Shown piece by piece: positions 17,469-26,163 of a stretch of DNA of 64,000 bases. This DNA comes from Nostoc sp. TCL26-01. Its GTDB lineage: Bacteria; Cyanobacteriota; Cyanobacteriia; Cyanobacteriales; Nostocaceae. Where the stretch lies: positions 4,620,001-4,684,000 of the forward strand of contig NZ_CP040297.1 of the NCBI RefSeq assembly GCF_013393945.1. The letters are read 5' to 3'. Made by a program: the position numbers and the translations under genes. Position 1 is the first letter of the stretch, and each line of letters opens with the position of its first letter. The notes under the pieces are model-generated. The model did not search any database, was not told the DNA's origin, and saw nothing but the letters and a program-made list of their open reading frames with translations.

Positions 17469-18932
17469 ATGAGTCAAGAACATGAACCGGAAATATTGAC
17501 GACTGATGCCGGCATTCCTGTCAGTGATAACCAAAATTCATTGACTGCGGGTTCACGTGGCCCTTTACTGATGCAGGATTTTTACCTGATCGAGAAAATG
17601 GCTCACTTCAATCGGGAACGAATTCCCGAAAGGGTAGTTCATGCTAAAGGTTCAGGGGCATATGGTACTTTTACAGTCACTGAGGATATTACTCAATACA
17701 CTAAAGCCAAACTCTTCTCGCAAATTGGCAAACAAACCGAGGTGATTGCCCGTTTTTCGACAGTGGCGGGTGAACGAGGTGCAGCAGATGCCGAGCGAGA
17801 TGTGCGGGGATTTGCCGTCAAGTTTTATACGGAAGAAGGTAACTGGGACATGGTAGGTAACAATACCCCTGTCTTCTTTGTCCGCGATCCTTTGAAATTC
17901 AGCGATTTTATTCACACTCAAAAGCGCGATCCTCAAACAAATTTGCGTAATCCCACCGCTATGTGGGATTTTTGGTCACTTTCTCCAGAGAGTCTACATC
18001 AGGTGACAATTCTGTTTAGCGATCGCGGTTTGCCCCAAGGACATCGCCACATGAACGGTTATGGTAGCCATACCTACAGTTTCATCAATGCAGCAAATGA
18101 ACGTTTTTGGGTAAAATTCCATTTCAAAACCTTACAGGGCATTGAGAATCTCACAAACGCCGAAGCTAGCCAAATTGTCGGGGAAGACAGAGAAAGCGCC
18201 CAACGTGATTTATTTTATGCGATCGCCAGGGGTGACTATCCCCAGTGGCGTTTCCTGGTGCAGATTATGCCAGAAGCGGATGCCGATAAAACTCCTTACA
18301 ATCCTTTTGACCTGACTAAAGTCTGGCCGCACAGAGATTATCCTCTAATTGAAGTAGGTATTTTAGAATTAAACCGCAATCCAGAAAACTACTTTGCCGA
18401 ACTAGAACAATCGGCCTTTGCCCCTTCTAATGTAGTCCCAGGAATTTCTTTCAGTCCCGATAAAATGCTCCAGGCTAGGATTTTGTCTTACACTGATGCC
18501 CATCGCTATCGTTTGGGAGTCAATTATGAAAGCCTGCCGGTGAATTGTCCCCACGCCACCAAAGCCCACACCTATCATCGGGATGGTTTGATGCGCCACG
18601 ATGATAACGCTAAAGGTGCTGTGAATTACGAACCAAACAGCTTTGGTGGACCTGTTGCCGATCCTCAACACCAAGAACCACCACTAAAAATTTCTGGTGA
18701 TGGCGATCGCTACAACCACCGTGATGGTAATGAAGATTATAGTCAAGCTGGCAACCTGTTTCGTTTATTACCGCAAGACGAACAGCAAAGATTATTCCGC
18801 AACATTGCCGCAGCTATGCAAGGTGTACCCTCATTTATCATCAAGCGACAACTAGCCCACTTTAGGCAAGCTGATCCAGCCTACGGTGAAGGCGTAGCTA
18901 AAGCACTTGGTCTTTCTGTATCACCAAAATGA
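17469..18932 (+). CDS. monofunctional heme catalase
   Basis: A 487-residue small-subunit catalase converting hydrogen peroxide to water and oxygen. The distal His is H58 (RVVHAKGSGAYG), the Asn is N131 (DMVGNNTPVFF) and the heme-ligand Tyr is Y341 in RILSYTDAHRYRLG. The length fits clade 3. The C-terminus is complete. Many filamentous cyanobacteria rely on Mn catalases, so a heme catalase here may be an acquired gene, but composition gives no clear sign of transfer. A MITE fills the region directly upstream. Confidence 0.95.
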   Translation: MSQEHEPEILTTDAGIPVSDNQNSLTAGSRGPLLMQDFYLIEKMAHFNRERIPERVVHAKGSGAYGTFTVTEDITQYTKAKLFSQIGKQTEVIARFSTVAGERGAADAERDVRGFAVKFYTEEGNWDMVGNNTPVFFVRDPLKFSDFIHTQKRDPQTNLRNPTAMWDFWSLSPESLHQVTILFSDRGLPQGHRHMNGYGSHTYSFINAANERFWVKFHFKTLQGIENLTNAEASQIVGEDRESAQRDLFYAIARGDYPQWRFLVQIMPEADADKTPYNPFDLTKVWPHRDYPLIEVGILELNRNPENYFAELEQSAFAPSNVVPGISFSPDKMLQARILSYTDAHRYRLGVNYESLPVNCPHATKAHTYHRDGLMRHDDNAKGAVNYEPNSFGGPVADPQHQEPPLKISGDGDRYNHRDGNEDYSQAGNLFRLLPQDEQQRLFRNIAAAMQGVPSFIIKRQLAHFRQADPAYGEGVAKALGLSVSPK

Positions 18933-18934
18933 AG

Positions 18935-18963
18935 AAGAATTCAGAAGTCAGGAGTCAGAATCA
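18935..18963. repeat. GAATTCAGAAGTCAGGAGTCAG dispersed repeat
   Basis: GAAGAATTCAGAAGTCAG and a following GGAGTCAG start two bases after the catalase stop. The same string occurs at about 59680-59700, and inverted at 59871-59894, around another small element. Confidence 0.6.
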
Positions 18964-19002
18964 ATAAGTCGGGGATTCATAAGAGCAACTAATTGAAGTC
19001 AA

Positions 19003-19158
19003 GGAACTTCTTACCTAAAGAACTTCTTACCTATTACCTATTGCCTATTACCTATTGCCTATTGCCTATTACCTATTACCTATTGCCTATTGCCTATTGC
19101 CTATTGCCTATTCCTTACCTACGCAAATTATTTCAGTAATCAAATCGATTTCCTATAT
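19003..19158. mobile_element. MITE-like element with internal short tandem repeat, copy C
   Basis: Reverse orientation relative to copy A. A direct duplication of GAACTTCTTACCTA is followed by about ten 7-bp units (CTATTGC/CTATTAC, 19029-19108). The shared block CCTACGCAAAT and the end AATCAAATCGATTTCCTATA follow. The last bases run into the start codon of the next gene (TCCTATATG), so the element end is the leader of the Old Yellow Enzyme gene. Confidence 0.6.
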
Positions 19159-20263
19159 GAGTCAACTAACTAGCACAGATTTATTCTCTCCCGTCCAACT
19201 TGGCCCCTACAACTTGCCCAACCGAGTTGTTATGGCTCCCATGACGCGGAATCGGGCTGGTGAAGGTAATGTTCCGACTGCACTCAACGCCACTTATTAC
19301 GCTCAACGTGCCACAGCAGGACTGATTGTCACGGAAGGTTCACAAATATCACCCCAGGGTTTTGGTTATCCTGCCACACCAGGAATTCATTCTCCAGAAC
19401 AGATTGCTGGCTGGCAGTTGGTGACAGATGCCGTACATAGTGCAGGCGGACGCATCTTTTTGCAACTATGGCATACAGGACGCATTTCTCACCCATCCTT
19501 ACAACCAGATGGCGCATTACCTGTAGCACCTTCAGCGATCGCTCCTGCTGGTAATGCTACAACTTATACAGGTTCGCAACCGTTTGTCACCCCCCGTGCT
19601 TTAGAACTGGCGGAAATTTTAGATGTAGTTGAACAATTTCGTCAGGGGGCCAAGAATGCTCTAGTTGCCGGATTTGATGGTGTGGAAATTCACGGGGCTT
19701 TTGGCTATCTCATTGATCAGTTTCTCCAAGATGGCACTAATCAACGAACTGATGCCTATGGTGGTTCTATCGAAAATCGGGCGCGATTTCTGTTAGAAGT
19801 GACGGAAGCCGTGTGTGGCATTTGGGGGGCAAATCGTGTCGGTATTAAGCTTTCACCCAGCAACACATTTAACGATATCCGTGACTCTGATCCAGAAGCC
19901 ATATTTAGCTATGCGATCGCTACACTTGACCATTTTGGCTTAGGATATCTTCACCTGATGGCAGCATCAGCAGCAGATATCCGACATGGTGGTAAGCCGA
20001 TTCCCGTGTCTGAATTTCGTTCTCTTTATGCCGGGACTATCATTGCTAATGGCGGATTTGATCGGGAAACAGGAAATACAGCGATCGCCAAGGGTGATGC
20101 TGACTTAGTTTCTTTTGGTATCCTGTTTCTGGCTAATCCAGATTTACCAAAACGTCTGCGATTAAATACGCCGTTAAATCCAGCTGATCGTCACACCTTT
20201 TATGGTGGAGGTGAGAAAGGTTATACCGACTATCCATTCCTGGATGCAACAACTGTTAATTGA
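19157..20263 (+). CDS. Old Yellow Enzyme-family NADH:flavin oxidoreductase
   Basis: A 368-residue FMN ene-reductase. Typical stretches are VVMAPMTRNRAGEGNVPT, LIVTEGSQISPQGFGYP, QLWHTGRISH and GVEIHGAFGYLIDQFL, with the family fold complete to the end. The start is the ATG at 19157. A longer open frame from 19055 translates the tandem repeat (repeated LPIAY units) and is rejected. Enzymes of this family reduce activated alkenes such as enones, maleimides and nitro compounds. It is followed after 16 bases by an AraC-type regulator, which may control it. Confidence 0.93.
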   Translation: MSQLTSTDLFSPVQLGPYNLPNRVVMAPMTRNRAGEGNVPTALNATYYAQRATAGLIVTEGSQISPQGFGYPATPGIHSPEQIAGWQLVTDAVHSAGGRIFLQLWHTGRISHPSLQPDGALPVAPSAIAPAGNATTYTGSQPFVTPRALELAEILDVVEQFRQGAKNALVAGFDGVEIHGAFGYLIDQFLQDGTNQRTDAYGGSIENRARFLLEVTEAVCGIWGANRVGIKLSPSNTFNDIRDSDPEAIFSYAIATLDHFGLGYLHLMAASAADIRHGGKPIPVSEFRSLYAGTIIANGGFDRETGNTAIAKGDADLVSFGILFLANPDLPKRLRLNTPLNPADRHTFYGGGEKGYTDYPFLDATTVN

Positions 20264-20279
20264 TTTGGGAAGTAGTGGG

Positions 20280-21155
20280 ATGAATGCTTTGGAGCAGAAA
20301 ACACGCACTTACGATCACATCACCATTCAACTACCAGGGTTGACAATTGATCGCCATCTTTCATCACCAGATGAGTTGGAATTTCCTGGATGTCAACATC
20401 ATTTACTATGTCTGTTGTTAAGCGATGGGAATCAACAGCAAATCACTCAGATTGGTGAGCAAGTTTCCGAAAAAAATCAAAATAAAGGAGAATTTTGGAT
20501 TTGCCCAGCCCAAGTACCAGGTATTTGGGCATGGCAAAGTACAGATGAATCGCTGATGTTTGTGATTGATCCAGTATTGTTATCGCAAACGGCCGCAGAA
20601 ATAGGCGGATTGTCGGCAAACAATGTTGAGTTACTGACTAAAGTCAATACTAATGATCCACAGATAGAGGCGATCGCTCGTTTGTTTCAAGCAGAATTAA
20701 GCACGGGTGGTATAGGTGGACAACTGTATGCAGAATCTCTGAAGCAGGTGTTAATTATTCACCTACTACGACAACACTGTGCGTTTCCCCCAAAAATTCA
20801 GCATAGTCCTGGCGGCTTGGGCAAGCATAAACTCCAGCAGATATTAAACTACATCCACAGCCATCTGGAGCAAGCAATTCAGCTAACTGAATTAGCCAAA
20901 ATTGCTGACATCAGTCAATATCATTTTTGCCGCTTGTTTAAGCATTCAATGGGTGTTTCACCTTATCAATATGTGCTGCAACAACGGATGGAAAAAGCTA
21001 AACAACTACTGCAACAAGGAAAATACACCATTGCCGAAATCGCTCAGATGGTTGGTTGTGCCGATCAAAGCCACTTTACCAAACACTTTAAGAAATATAC
21101 AGGAGTTACACCCAGATATTTTGCTGAAAATAGCCCCATGACAAGAATCATCTAA
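20280..21155 (+). CDS. AraC-family transcriptional regulator
   Basis: A 291-residue protein starting at the ATG at 20280, 16 bases after the OYE stop; an alternative upstream start would overlap that gene. The N-terminal part (about 1-175) is a cupin-like sensing region without an obvious ligand motif. The C-terminal 100 residues contain the two AraC HTHs (LTELAKIADISQYHFCRLFK and IAEIAQMVGCADQSHFTKHF). Position suggests local control of the OYE gene and perhaps the following reductase. The effector is unknown. Confidence 0.9.
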   Translation: MNALEQKTRTYDHITIQLPGLTIDRHLSSPDELEFPGCQHHLLCLLLSDGNQQQITQIGEQVSEKNQNKGEFWICPAQVPGIWAWQSTDESLMFVIDPVLLSQTAAEIGGLSANNVELLTKVNTNDPQIEAIARLFQAELSTGGIGGQLYAESLKQVLIIHLLRQHCAFPPKIQHSPGGLGKHKLQQILNYIHSHLEQAIQLTELAKIADISQYHFCRLFKHSMGVSPYQYVLQQRMEKAKQLLQQGKYTIAEIAQMVGCADQSHFTKHFKKYTGVTPRYFAENSPMTRII

Positions 21156-21254
21156 AATTTTCAGCCAAATTCAGCAAGAAACATCTATATTTCCTCCAGT
21201 AGCACATTGTAATCTTTGTCCGATGAGTCTCATGGGAAAACAGAGGAATCACGC

Positions 21255-21902
21255 ATGAAGATTGCCATAGTTGGCTCAGGAAATATGGGTGGGGGCTTGG
21301 GTAAAATCTGGGCGAAAGCCGGGCATCATGTGATTTTTTCCTACTCTAGAGATGAGAGCAAACTGCGTCAACTAGCTGCTGAGGCTGGTGAGAATGCCAC
21401 AGTGGGAACACCTGAAGTCGCAGTTGCCCAAAGTGATGTCGTGATGTTGGCTGTCTGGCTACCTTCTTTAGCAGCAGTCTTTCAGTCTACAGGTTCTCTT
21501 GATGGCAAGATCATTATTACTTGTGTCAGTGGCTTACAACCAGACTTTACAGGCAAAACAATTGGTATTGCCACTGACTTAAAAACATCTGTTGCAGAGA
21601 TGATTCAGCAGTTTGCACCCAAGGCAAAAGTCGTGGAAGCCTTTAACATTACCTTTGCAGAAGTAGTGGCTGCCGAATCTAGAAAATTTGGAAGCGATCG
21701 CCCCAGCATTTTTTATTGTGGTGATGATGCTGAGGCTAAAACAATTGTCGCTGGTTTGATTGCAGAATGCGGTTATCAAGCTGTAGAGGCAGGCGATTTA
21801 ATTGTAGCTCGTTCCCTCGAAACTTTAGCAACTGCTTGGGTACAGTTTGCTGTCACTAGTCAGTTGTTTCCTAATTTAGGACTTAAGGCATTACAACGCT
21901 GA
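21255..21902 (+). CDS. NADPH-dependent F420 reductase-like oxidoreductase
   Basis: A 215-residue Rossmann-fold protein of the COG2085 group (F420H2:NADP-oxidoreductase-like). Its N-terminal dinucleotide motif is IVGSGNMGGGLGK. A VVEAFNI segment and a C-terminal helical cap follow. I use the ATG at 21255, which has GAGGA nearby, over a TTG at 21216. Cyanobacteria often have such proteins with unknown substrate; F420 use is uncertain. It shares direction with the AraC gene 100 bases before it. Confidence 0.88.
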   Translation: MKIAIVGSGNMGGGLGKIWAKAGHHVIFSYSRDESKLRQLAAEAGENATVGTPEVAVAQSDVVMLAVWLPSLAAVFQSTGSLDGKIIITCVSGLQPDFTGKTIGIATDLKTSVAEMIQQFAPKAKVVEAFNITFAEVVAAESRKFGSDRPSIFYCGDDAEAKTIVAGLIAECGYQAVEAGDLIVARSLETLATAWVQFAVTSQLFPNLGLKALQR

Positions 21903-21909
21903 GAAACCC

Positions 21910-22000
21910 TAAGTAGTCGCACAAAATTAAATTCATTTGTGAAGAGAGGAAACAGGTTACAGGAAGACGATATGTGTAATTAATTTTGTTTAGGTACTTA
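21910..22000. mobile_element. short inverted-repeat element (TAAGTA ends), copy 1
   Basis: The left end is TAAGTAGTCGCACAAAATTA. The right end in reverse complement is TAAGTACCTAAACAAAATTA, enclosing 91 bp. ACAGGTTACAGG is internal. The element ends one base before the ATG of the next gene (22002). A second copy is at 24983-25079. Confidence 0.65.
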
Positions 22001-22001
22001 T

Positions 22002-22448
22002 ATGTCAAAACAAAAGTTGAGTCGAATTCTATTGTCTGTTGTGATTGTCAACACAGCCGTGGTTTCTGTTGCCGTTGATTGGAACGCCACCCATATTTTT
22101 AACCCCACTTGGGTTCCTCACGCCCGATTTCATGATGTGGTGATGTTGTGGTTACTGAGTAGTTTATCTGTAGTTGCTCTGTGGTTGCTGTGGCGGCGAT
22201 CGCTAGAATCAGATGTCAGTGTTACTGTTGCTACTTTGGTTCCTGTACTGTTCTGGGCCCCATTTTTCTTTACGACTTTATTAGTTCCGGGAACTAGCTT
22301 AAGTGCATTGCCTGATGAACCTTTACCAGTAATTGCTGGGATCACAATTTATCCTAATGTCGTCGTTGCTACTATCAATGAAATCTTAGCCGCTATTGGT
22401 TACTGGCTATATCGCAGCAGTAGGCAGATATCCTCGAAAATTATCTAG
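22002..22448 (+). CDS. small integral membrane protein, DUF6640-like
   Basis: A 148-residue protein with four predicted transmembrane segments (about 8-26, 42-62, 76-96 and 107-138 with a break). A conserved-looking start is VDWNATHIFNPTWVPHARFHD. I believe this is a DUF6640-like family but cannot check. Its ATG follows immediately after an inverted-repeat element, so its leader is donated by that element. It ends nine bases before the nickel/cobalt exporter gene, so the two are probably cotranscribed. Confidence 0.75.
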   Translation: MSKQKLSRILLSVVIVNTAVVSVAVDWNATHIFNPTWVPHARFHDVVMLWLLSSLSVVALWLLWRRSLESDVSVTVATLVPVLFWAPFFFTTLLVPGTSLSALPDEPLPVIAGITIYPNVVVATINEILAAIGYWLYRSSRQISSKII

Positions 22449-22457
22449 CTGATTGAT

Positions 22458-23285
22458 ATGTATAAATCTCATCGTCAACGGATGCCTTACCTTTGGTTAA
22501 TGCTATCAGGAGCTTTGATCCTGTACATCGAGAAGCCAGCCCTGGCGCATATTGGACATGGTGAATTTTATACCAAAATCCTGATTCATCAACAGCCCAC
22601 ACCCAGTCTGATATTTACCGGATTAATCATTGCTTTTCTGTTTGGAGCTGGACACGCCCTTTCACCAGGACACGGTAAAACAATGGTAGCAGCTTATCTT
22701 GTAGGCGCAAGAGGAACGCCGCAACAGGCTTTGATCTTAGGATTAGTCACAACCATTACTCATACTCTGGGAGTGTTCATCCTGGGACTTGTCGCTTTGG
22801 TTGCTTCACAATACATCTTGCCGGAAAAACTCTATCCGATTCTCAGTTTGTTTAGTGGTCTAACTGTTTGTGGAGTAGGTTTTTGGCTACTTGATCAACG
22901 TCTTTCTGCCCACGAACACACCCATCACCATCATCACCATCATGATCATCATGATCATCATGATCATCATCACCACCATCATCCACCAACCAAATCGTTA
23001 ATTGCTTTGGGTATTGCCGGGGGTATTGTACCTTGTCCATCAGCATTAGTTTTGTTGTTGAGTGCGATCGCTCTACATCAAACTGCTTATGGTGTGATCT
23101 TGATTAGTGCATTTAGCTTAGGATTGGCCTCAGTATTGGTAGCGATCGGGTTAGTTGTCGTCTATGCTCATCAATGGATAGATCGCTTACCTAATAGTGC
23201 CAAATTACTCCAAAAGTTATCGATGCTCGGTGCTGTAGCTGTAATTGTCGCAGGTGCAGCATTGACGGCGATTTCCGTGATTTAG
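22458..23285 (+). CDS. NicO/RcnA-type nickel/cobalt exporter
   Basis: A 275-residue membrane protein with about six transmembrane segments. It has the family motifs HALSPGHGKTMVAAYLVG (first half) and GGIVPCPSALVLL (second half). A cytosolic or periplasmic loop near residues 150-175 is a histidine/aspartate tract encoded by a CATCAT/GATCAT microsatellite (22921-22987). Proteins of this class transport Ni2+ or Co2+; whether it imports or exports is not settled by sequence. It follows the DUF6640-like gene after nine bases. Confidence 0.9.
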   Translation: MYKSHRQRMPYLWLMLSGALILYIEKPALAHIGHGEFYTKILIHQQPTPSLIFTGLIIAFLFGAGHALSPGHGKTMVAAYLVGARGTPQQALILGLVTTITHTLGVFILGLVALVASQYILPEKLYPILSLFSGLTVCGVGFWLLDQRLSAHEHTHHHHHHHDHHDHHDHHHHHHPPTKSLIALGIAGGIVPCPSALVLLLSAIALHQTAYGVILISAFSLGLASVLVAIGLVVVYAHQWIDRLPNSAKLLQKLSMLGAVAVIVAGAALTAISVI

Positions 23286-23314
23286 TTATTTACCTACAAC
23301 CTCATAAATCCCTC

Positions 23315-24985
23315 ATGTGGACAAAACCTGTCGCCTATTTTTTTGGTGTCATCTCCTCTCTTGCCTTCATTACTCCTGCATTGAGTGCAGAGCGCATTGA
23401 GTTTAATTACCCGCCTTTTGGTGATTTTGATATTGCTAGATCAGATTTAGAATTATTTGTCAATGAAGGCAAAATCACTAAAGACTTTGCGTTTTATACA
23501 AATCGGACTAAGCCAGAACAATTAGCTCAACTGCGACAGTTTCTCAGCACAAAATTTTCACTATCTCCTACTATTATATCACAATTTACCTATTCACCTA
23601 TTGGTGAAAAAATGCTGCAAAGGTTTGGGGAACTACTGCAAACTCAAAATAGACAAAATGGTTTTTATGCTCTACGTTCTGCCCTCATCTTATCGGCAGC
23701 CAGCCCAGAAGGATTAACTTTAATTAATATCGTCAAACATTATTCTAGTCCTAGTATTCGGCTGAATTTATCGGAAACGATAGAGACAATGGGACAGTTG
23801 TCTGAGCTACTGCAAAAAAGAGATATAGTAATTGCCAAAATTCAACAACTAGCAACTCAAGAAGCTGCCAATTCCCCAGCAATAGACTTTGCCCAAAAAC
23901 CAGATATTCGCAAATCCGGCGAATTTAATATCACAAAAATCACCTTAAACTTACACGATCGCTCTCGTGACGGACGCTCAAAAATCGTTTTAGAACGAAA
24001 ATATGATGTTGATATTTACTTACCCCAATCAATATCAGCACCAGCACCAGTCATTGTCATTTCTCATGGTTTAGCAGAAGATCGCCATAGTTTTGTTTAC
24101 CTAGCCCAACACTTAGCATCCTATGGCTTTGTTGTTGCGGCTCTTGATCATCCTGTCGCTAATTCTCAGCAATTTAAACAATTTTTAACTGGGATTGCTA
24201 GTCCTCCTCAACCTACAGAATTAATTGACCGTCCTTTAGATATCAAATACCTCTTAGATGAACTCCAGGGTCTTTCTCAAACTGACTCTAGATTTAAAGA
24301 TAAATTAAACTTGCAACAAGTTGGTTTGATTGGACATTCACTTGGCGGTTACACGGCTCTGGCGTTAGCAGGAGGAACCTTAGATTTTGCTAAAATTCGT
24401 CAAGAATGTAACCCCAATCGTTCCCTGAATATCTCCACCTTTCTCCAATGTCGGGCTATCGACCTCAAACCGGAAAACTACCCCATCAAAGACGATCGCA
24501 TTAAAGCGATTATGGTAATGAATCCTTTAAATAGCGTTGTGTTAGGCGAAAAAGGCATGAAGACAATCTCCGTTCCCGTGATGATGGTAGCGGGAAGTCA
24601 AGATATCTTTACTCCAGCCGTTCCTGAACAAATTCGCCCTTTTACCAATTTACCTAGTCAGGATAAATATTTAGCTGTGATTGAAAATGCTACTCATTTC
24701 TCCGTACAATCCGACGTACCAACCAGTGAAACAGTTATTCCTGTACCACAAGGATTACTAGGGCCTGATAGAAAAAGCGTCCACTTATACATGAATGTCT
24801 TGGGGTTAGCCTTCTTCCAAACCCATCTGCGCGATCGCCCAGAGTACAAGTCTTATCTCACCCCTGCCTACGCTCAATTTATCACTCAACCACCTTTAAA
24901 CCTAAGTGTAGTCAATTCTGGTAGTGGAGAAGCCATCACCCAACTGTTAAATCAGATTTATCCAACTTCAGGAGCCAATAAGTAA
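23315..24985 (+). CDS. secreted alpha/beta hydrolase with cyanobacterial N-terminal domain
   Basis: A 556-residue protein with a Sec signal peptide (about 1-24, ALSA/ERIEF boundary). An N-terminal domain (25-190) of the DUF1400 type is typical of cyanobacterial hydrolases. The catalytic domain has nucleophile Ser in GLIGHSLGGYTALAL. The acid is probably in VPVMMVAGSQDIFTPAVP, and the His in ENATHFSVQS. It is likely a periplasmic esterase or lipase; the substrate is unknown. The stop codon TAA is the first three bases of an inverted-repeat element (24983). Confidence 0.88.
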   Translation: MWTKPVAYFFGVISSLAFITPALSAERIEFNYPPFGDFDIARSDLELFVNEGKITKDFAFYTNRTKPEQLAQLRQFLSTKFSLSPTIISQFTYSPIGEKMLQRFGELLQTQNRQNGFYALRSALILSAASPEGLTLINIVKHYSSPSIRLNLSETIETMGQLSELLQKRDIVIAKIQQLATQEAANSPAIDFAQKPDIRKSGEFNITKITLNLHDRSRDGRSKIVLERKYDVDIYLPQSISAPAPVIVISHGLAEDRHSFVYLAQHLASYGFVVAALDHPVANSQQFKQFLTGIASPPQPTELIDRPLDIKYLLDELQGLSQTDSRFKDKLNLQQVGLIGHSLGGYTALALAGGTLDFAKIRQECNPNRSLNISTFLQCRAIDLKPENYPIKDDRIKAIMVMNPLNSVVLGEKGMKTISVPVMMVAGSQDIFTPAVPEQIRPFTNLPSQDKYLAVIENATHFSVQSDVPTSETVIPVPQGLLGPDRKSVHLYMNVLGLAFFQTHLRDRPEYKSYLTPAYAQFITQPPLNLSVVNSGSGEAITQLLNQIYPTSGANK

Positions 24986-25079
24986 GTAGTTGGACACAAT
25001 TAAATTCTTATGTAGAGATAGGGGACAGGTTACAGGTTACAGGAAATAACTTGTGTAATTAATTCTGTCTGATTACTTA
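24983..25079. mobile_element. short inverted-repeat element (TAAGTA ends), copy 2
   Basis: The left end is TAAGTAGTTGGACACAATTA. The right end in reverse complement is TAAGTAATCAGACAGAATTA, enclosing 97 bp. GGTTACAGGTTACAGG is internal, as in copy 1 (21910-22000). Its first three bases serve as the stop codon of the hydrolase gene. Confidence 0.65.
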
Positions 25080-25140
25080 ACAGCAAGAATGGTATGGCGA
25101 TTTTCATGCCGATGAAGTACACCTGTCTAGTCCAGAGGTT

Positions 25141-25203
25141 GTAGGGGCGGGTTAACAGATATGCTGACATTATTCACTAATATCTCACTTAACCCGCCCC
25201 TAC
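25141..25203. repeat. GTAGGGGCGGGTTAA palindromic repeat
   Basis: A perfect 15-bp arm (25141-25155) and its complement (25189-25203) around a loop of about 33 bases. The string is GC-rich against the AT-rich surroundings and typical of dispersed cyanobacterial palindromes. Confidence 0.7.
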
Positions 25204-25342
25204 TGCTTGTGAAAAATGCGGGTAGCCTCTGTTGACTAAAAATACATACCTCACTCAACTGGGAAACACTATAACTATTTTTCAAGTGAAGTTTTACAAT
25301 ACTAAATTGTGTAAAACTATATAAATAAATATAAAGAATAGT

Positions 25343-26047
25343 ATGCAAGATAAAGTTGTTGTGATTGTGGGTGCGACTGGTGGTATTGGTTCAGCCTTGG
25401 CTCGTCAATTAGAAGTTACTGGTGCAAAGTTAGTCCTAGCAGCCAGAGATAGCGATCGCTTAGAAACTTTAGCCAATGATCTCACAGGTAAAGTTTTGAC
25501 TATCCCCACAGATATTACGGACGCTTCACAAGTAGATACGTTAATTCAAAAAACTGTTGCTGAGTTTGGTCAAATCGATATCTTAGTAAATGCTGCTGGT
25601 GCGGGAATTCTCAAGGCATACAACAGCATCGAACCAGCAGATTTAGACAAAATGTTAGATGTAAATCTCAAAGGGAGTTTCTACACAACTCAAGCAGCAG
25701 CCGAGGAGATGCAAAAGCGCAAATCAGGGCATATTTGTAATGTCATTGGCATTTTAGGTAAACACTCCATGCCAATGGCAGCAGCTTACTCAGCTTCTAA
25801 GTTTGGTGTCGTCGGTTTCAGTAAGTGCATGGCTGAGGAACTCAAGCGCTTTGGGGTTAAATTTACCTTGTTTTACTTCGGTGGAGTAGATTCTCCTTTC
25901 TGGGATCATGTCAGTTTAAAAGTAGACCGGAAAAAAATGCTCAGTCCAGAAACTGCTGCTAATGCCATTTTTTTTGCCCTGTCTGCTGAACCCCAAGCTG
26001 TACCACTAGAAATTAATATTCAACCGGACAGTCACTTATTTTTCTAA
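25343..26047 (+). CDS. short-chain dehydrogenase/reductase, catalytic Ser missing
   Basis: A 234-residue SDR. The cofactor motif is GATGGIG (9-15), the NNAG-type motif is VNAAGAG and the active-site YxxxK is YSASK. By alignment with the usual 13-residue spacing to Tyr, the catalytic Ser position (in NISS) is Gly in NVIGILG. The enzyme therefore may have altered activity or reduced rate. It precedes the HPPD gene by 116 bases on the same strand. A functional link with the tocopherol/tyrosine route is possible but unproven. Confidence 0.88.
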   Translation: MQDKVVVIVGATGGIGSALARQLEVTGAKLVLAARDSDRLETLANDLTGKVLTIPTDITDASQVDTLIQKTVAEFGQIDILVNAAGAGILKAYNSIEPADLDKMLDVNLKGSFYTTQAAAEEMQKRKSGHICNVIGILGKHSMPMAAAYSASKFGVVGFSKCMAEELKRFGVKFTLFYFGGVDSPFWDHVSLKVDRKKMLSPETAANAIFFALSAEPQAVPLEINIQPDSHLFF

Positions 26048-26163
26048 AATTAGGACGAATGGTCATGTGTTTCCATAATTCTTGCTCAGGCAGGAATCGA
26101 AAATCTAGCCAAAAAGGCAAAATTTACAGTTAGATAAGCTGTGGTGCTGGATTTTCCATATAT

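Noticed and set aside
19055..19156. N-terminal extension of the Old Yellow Enzyme frame
   Set aside because: It translates a 7-bp tandem repeat (LPIAY units) and is not family sequence; the ATG at 19157 fits.
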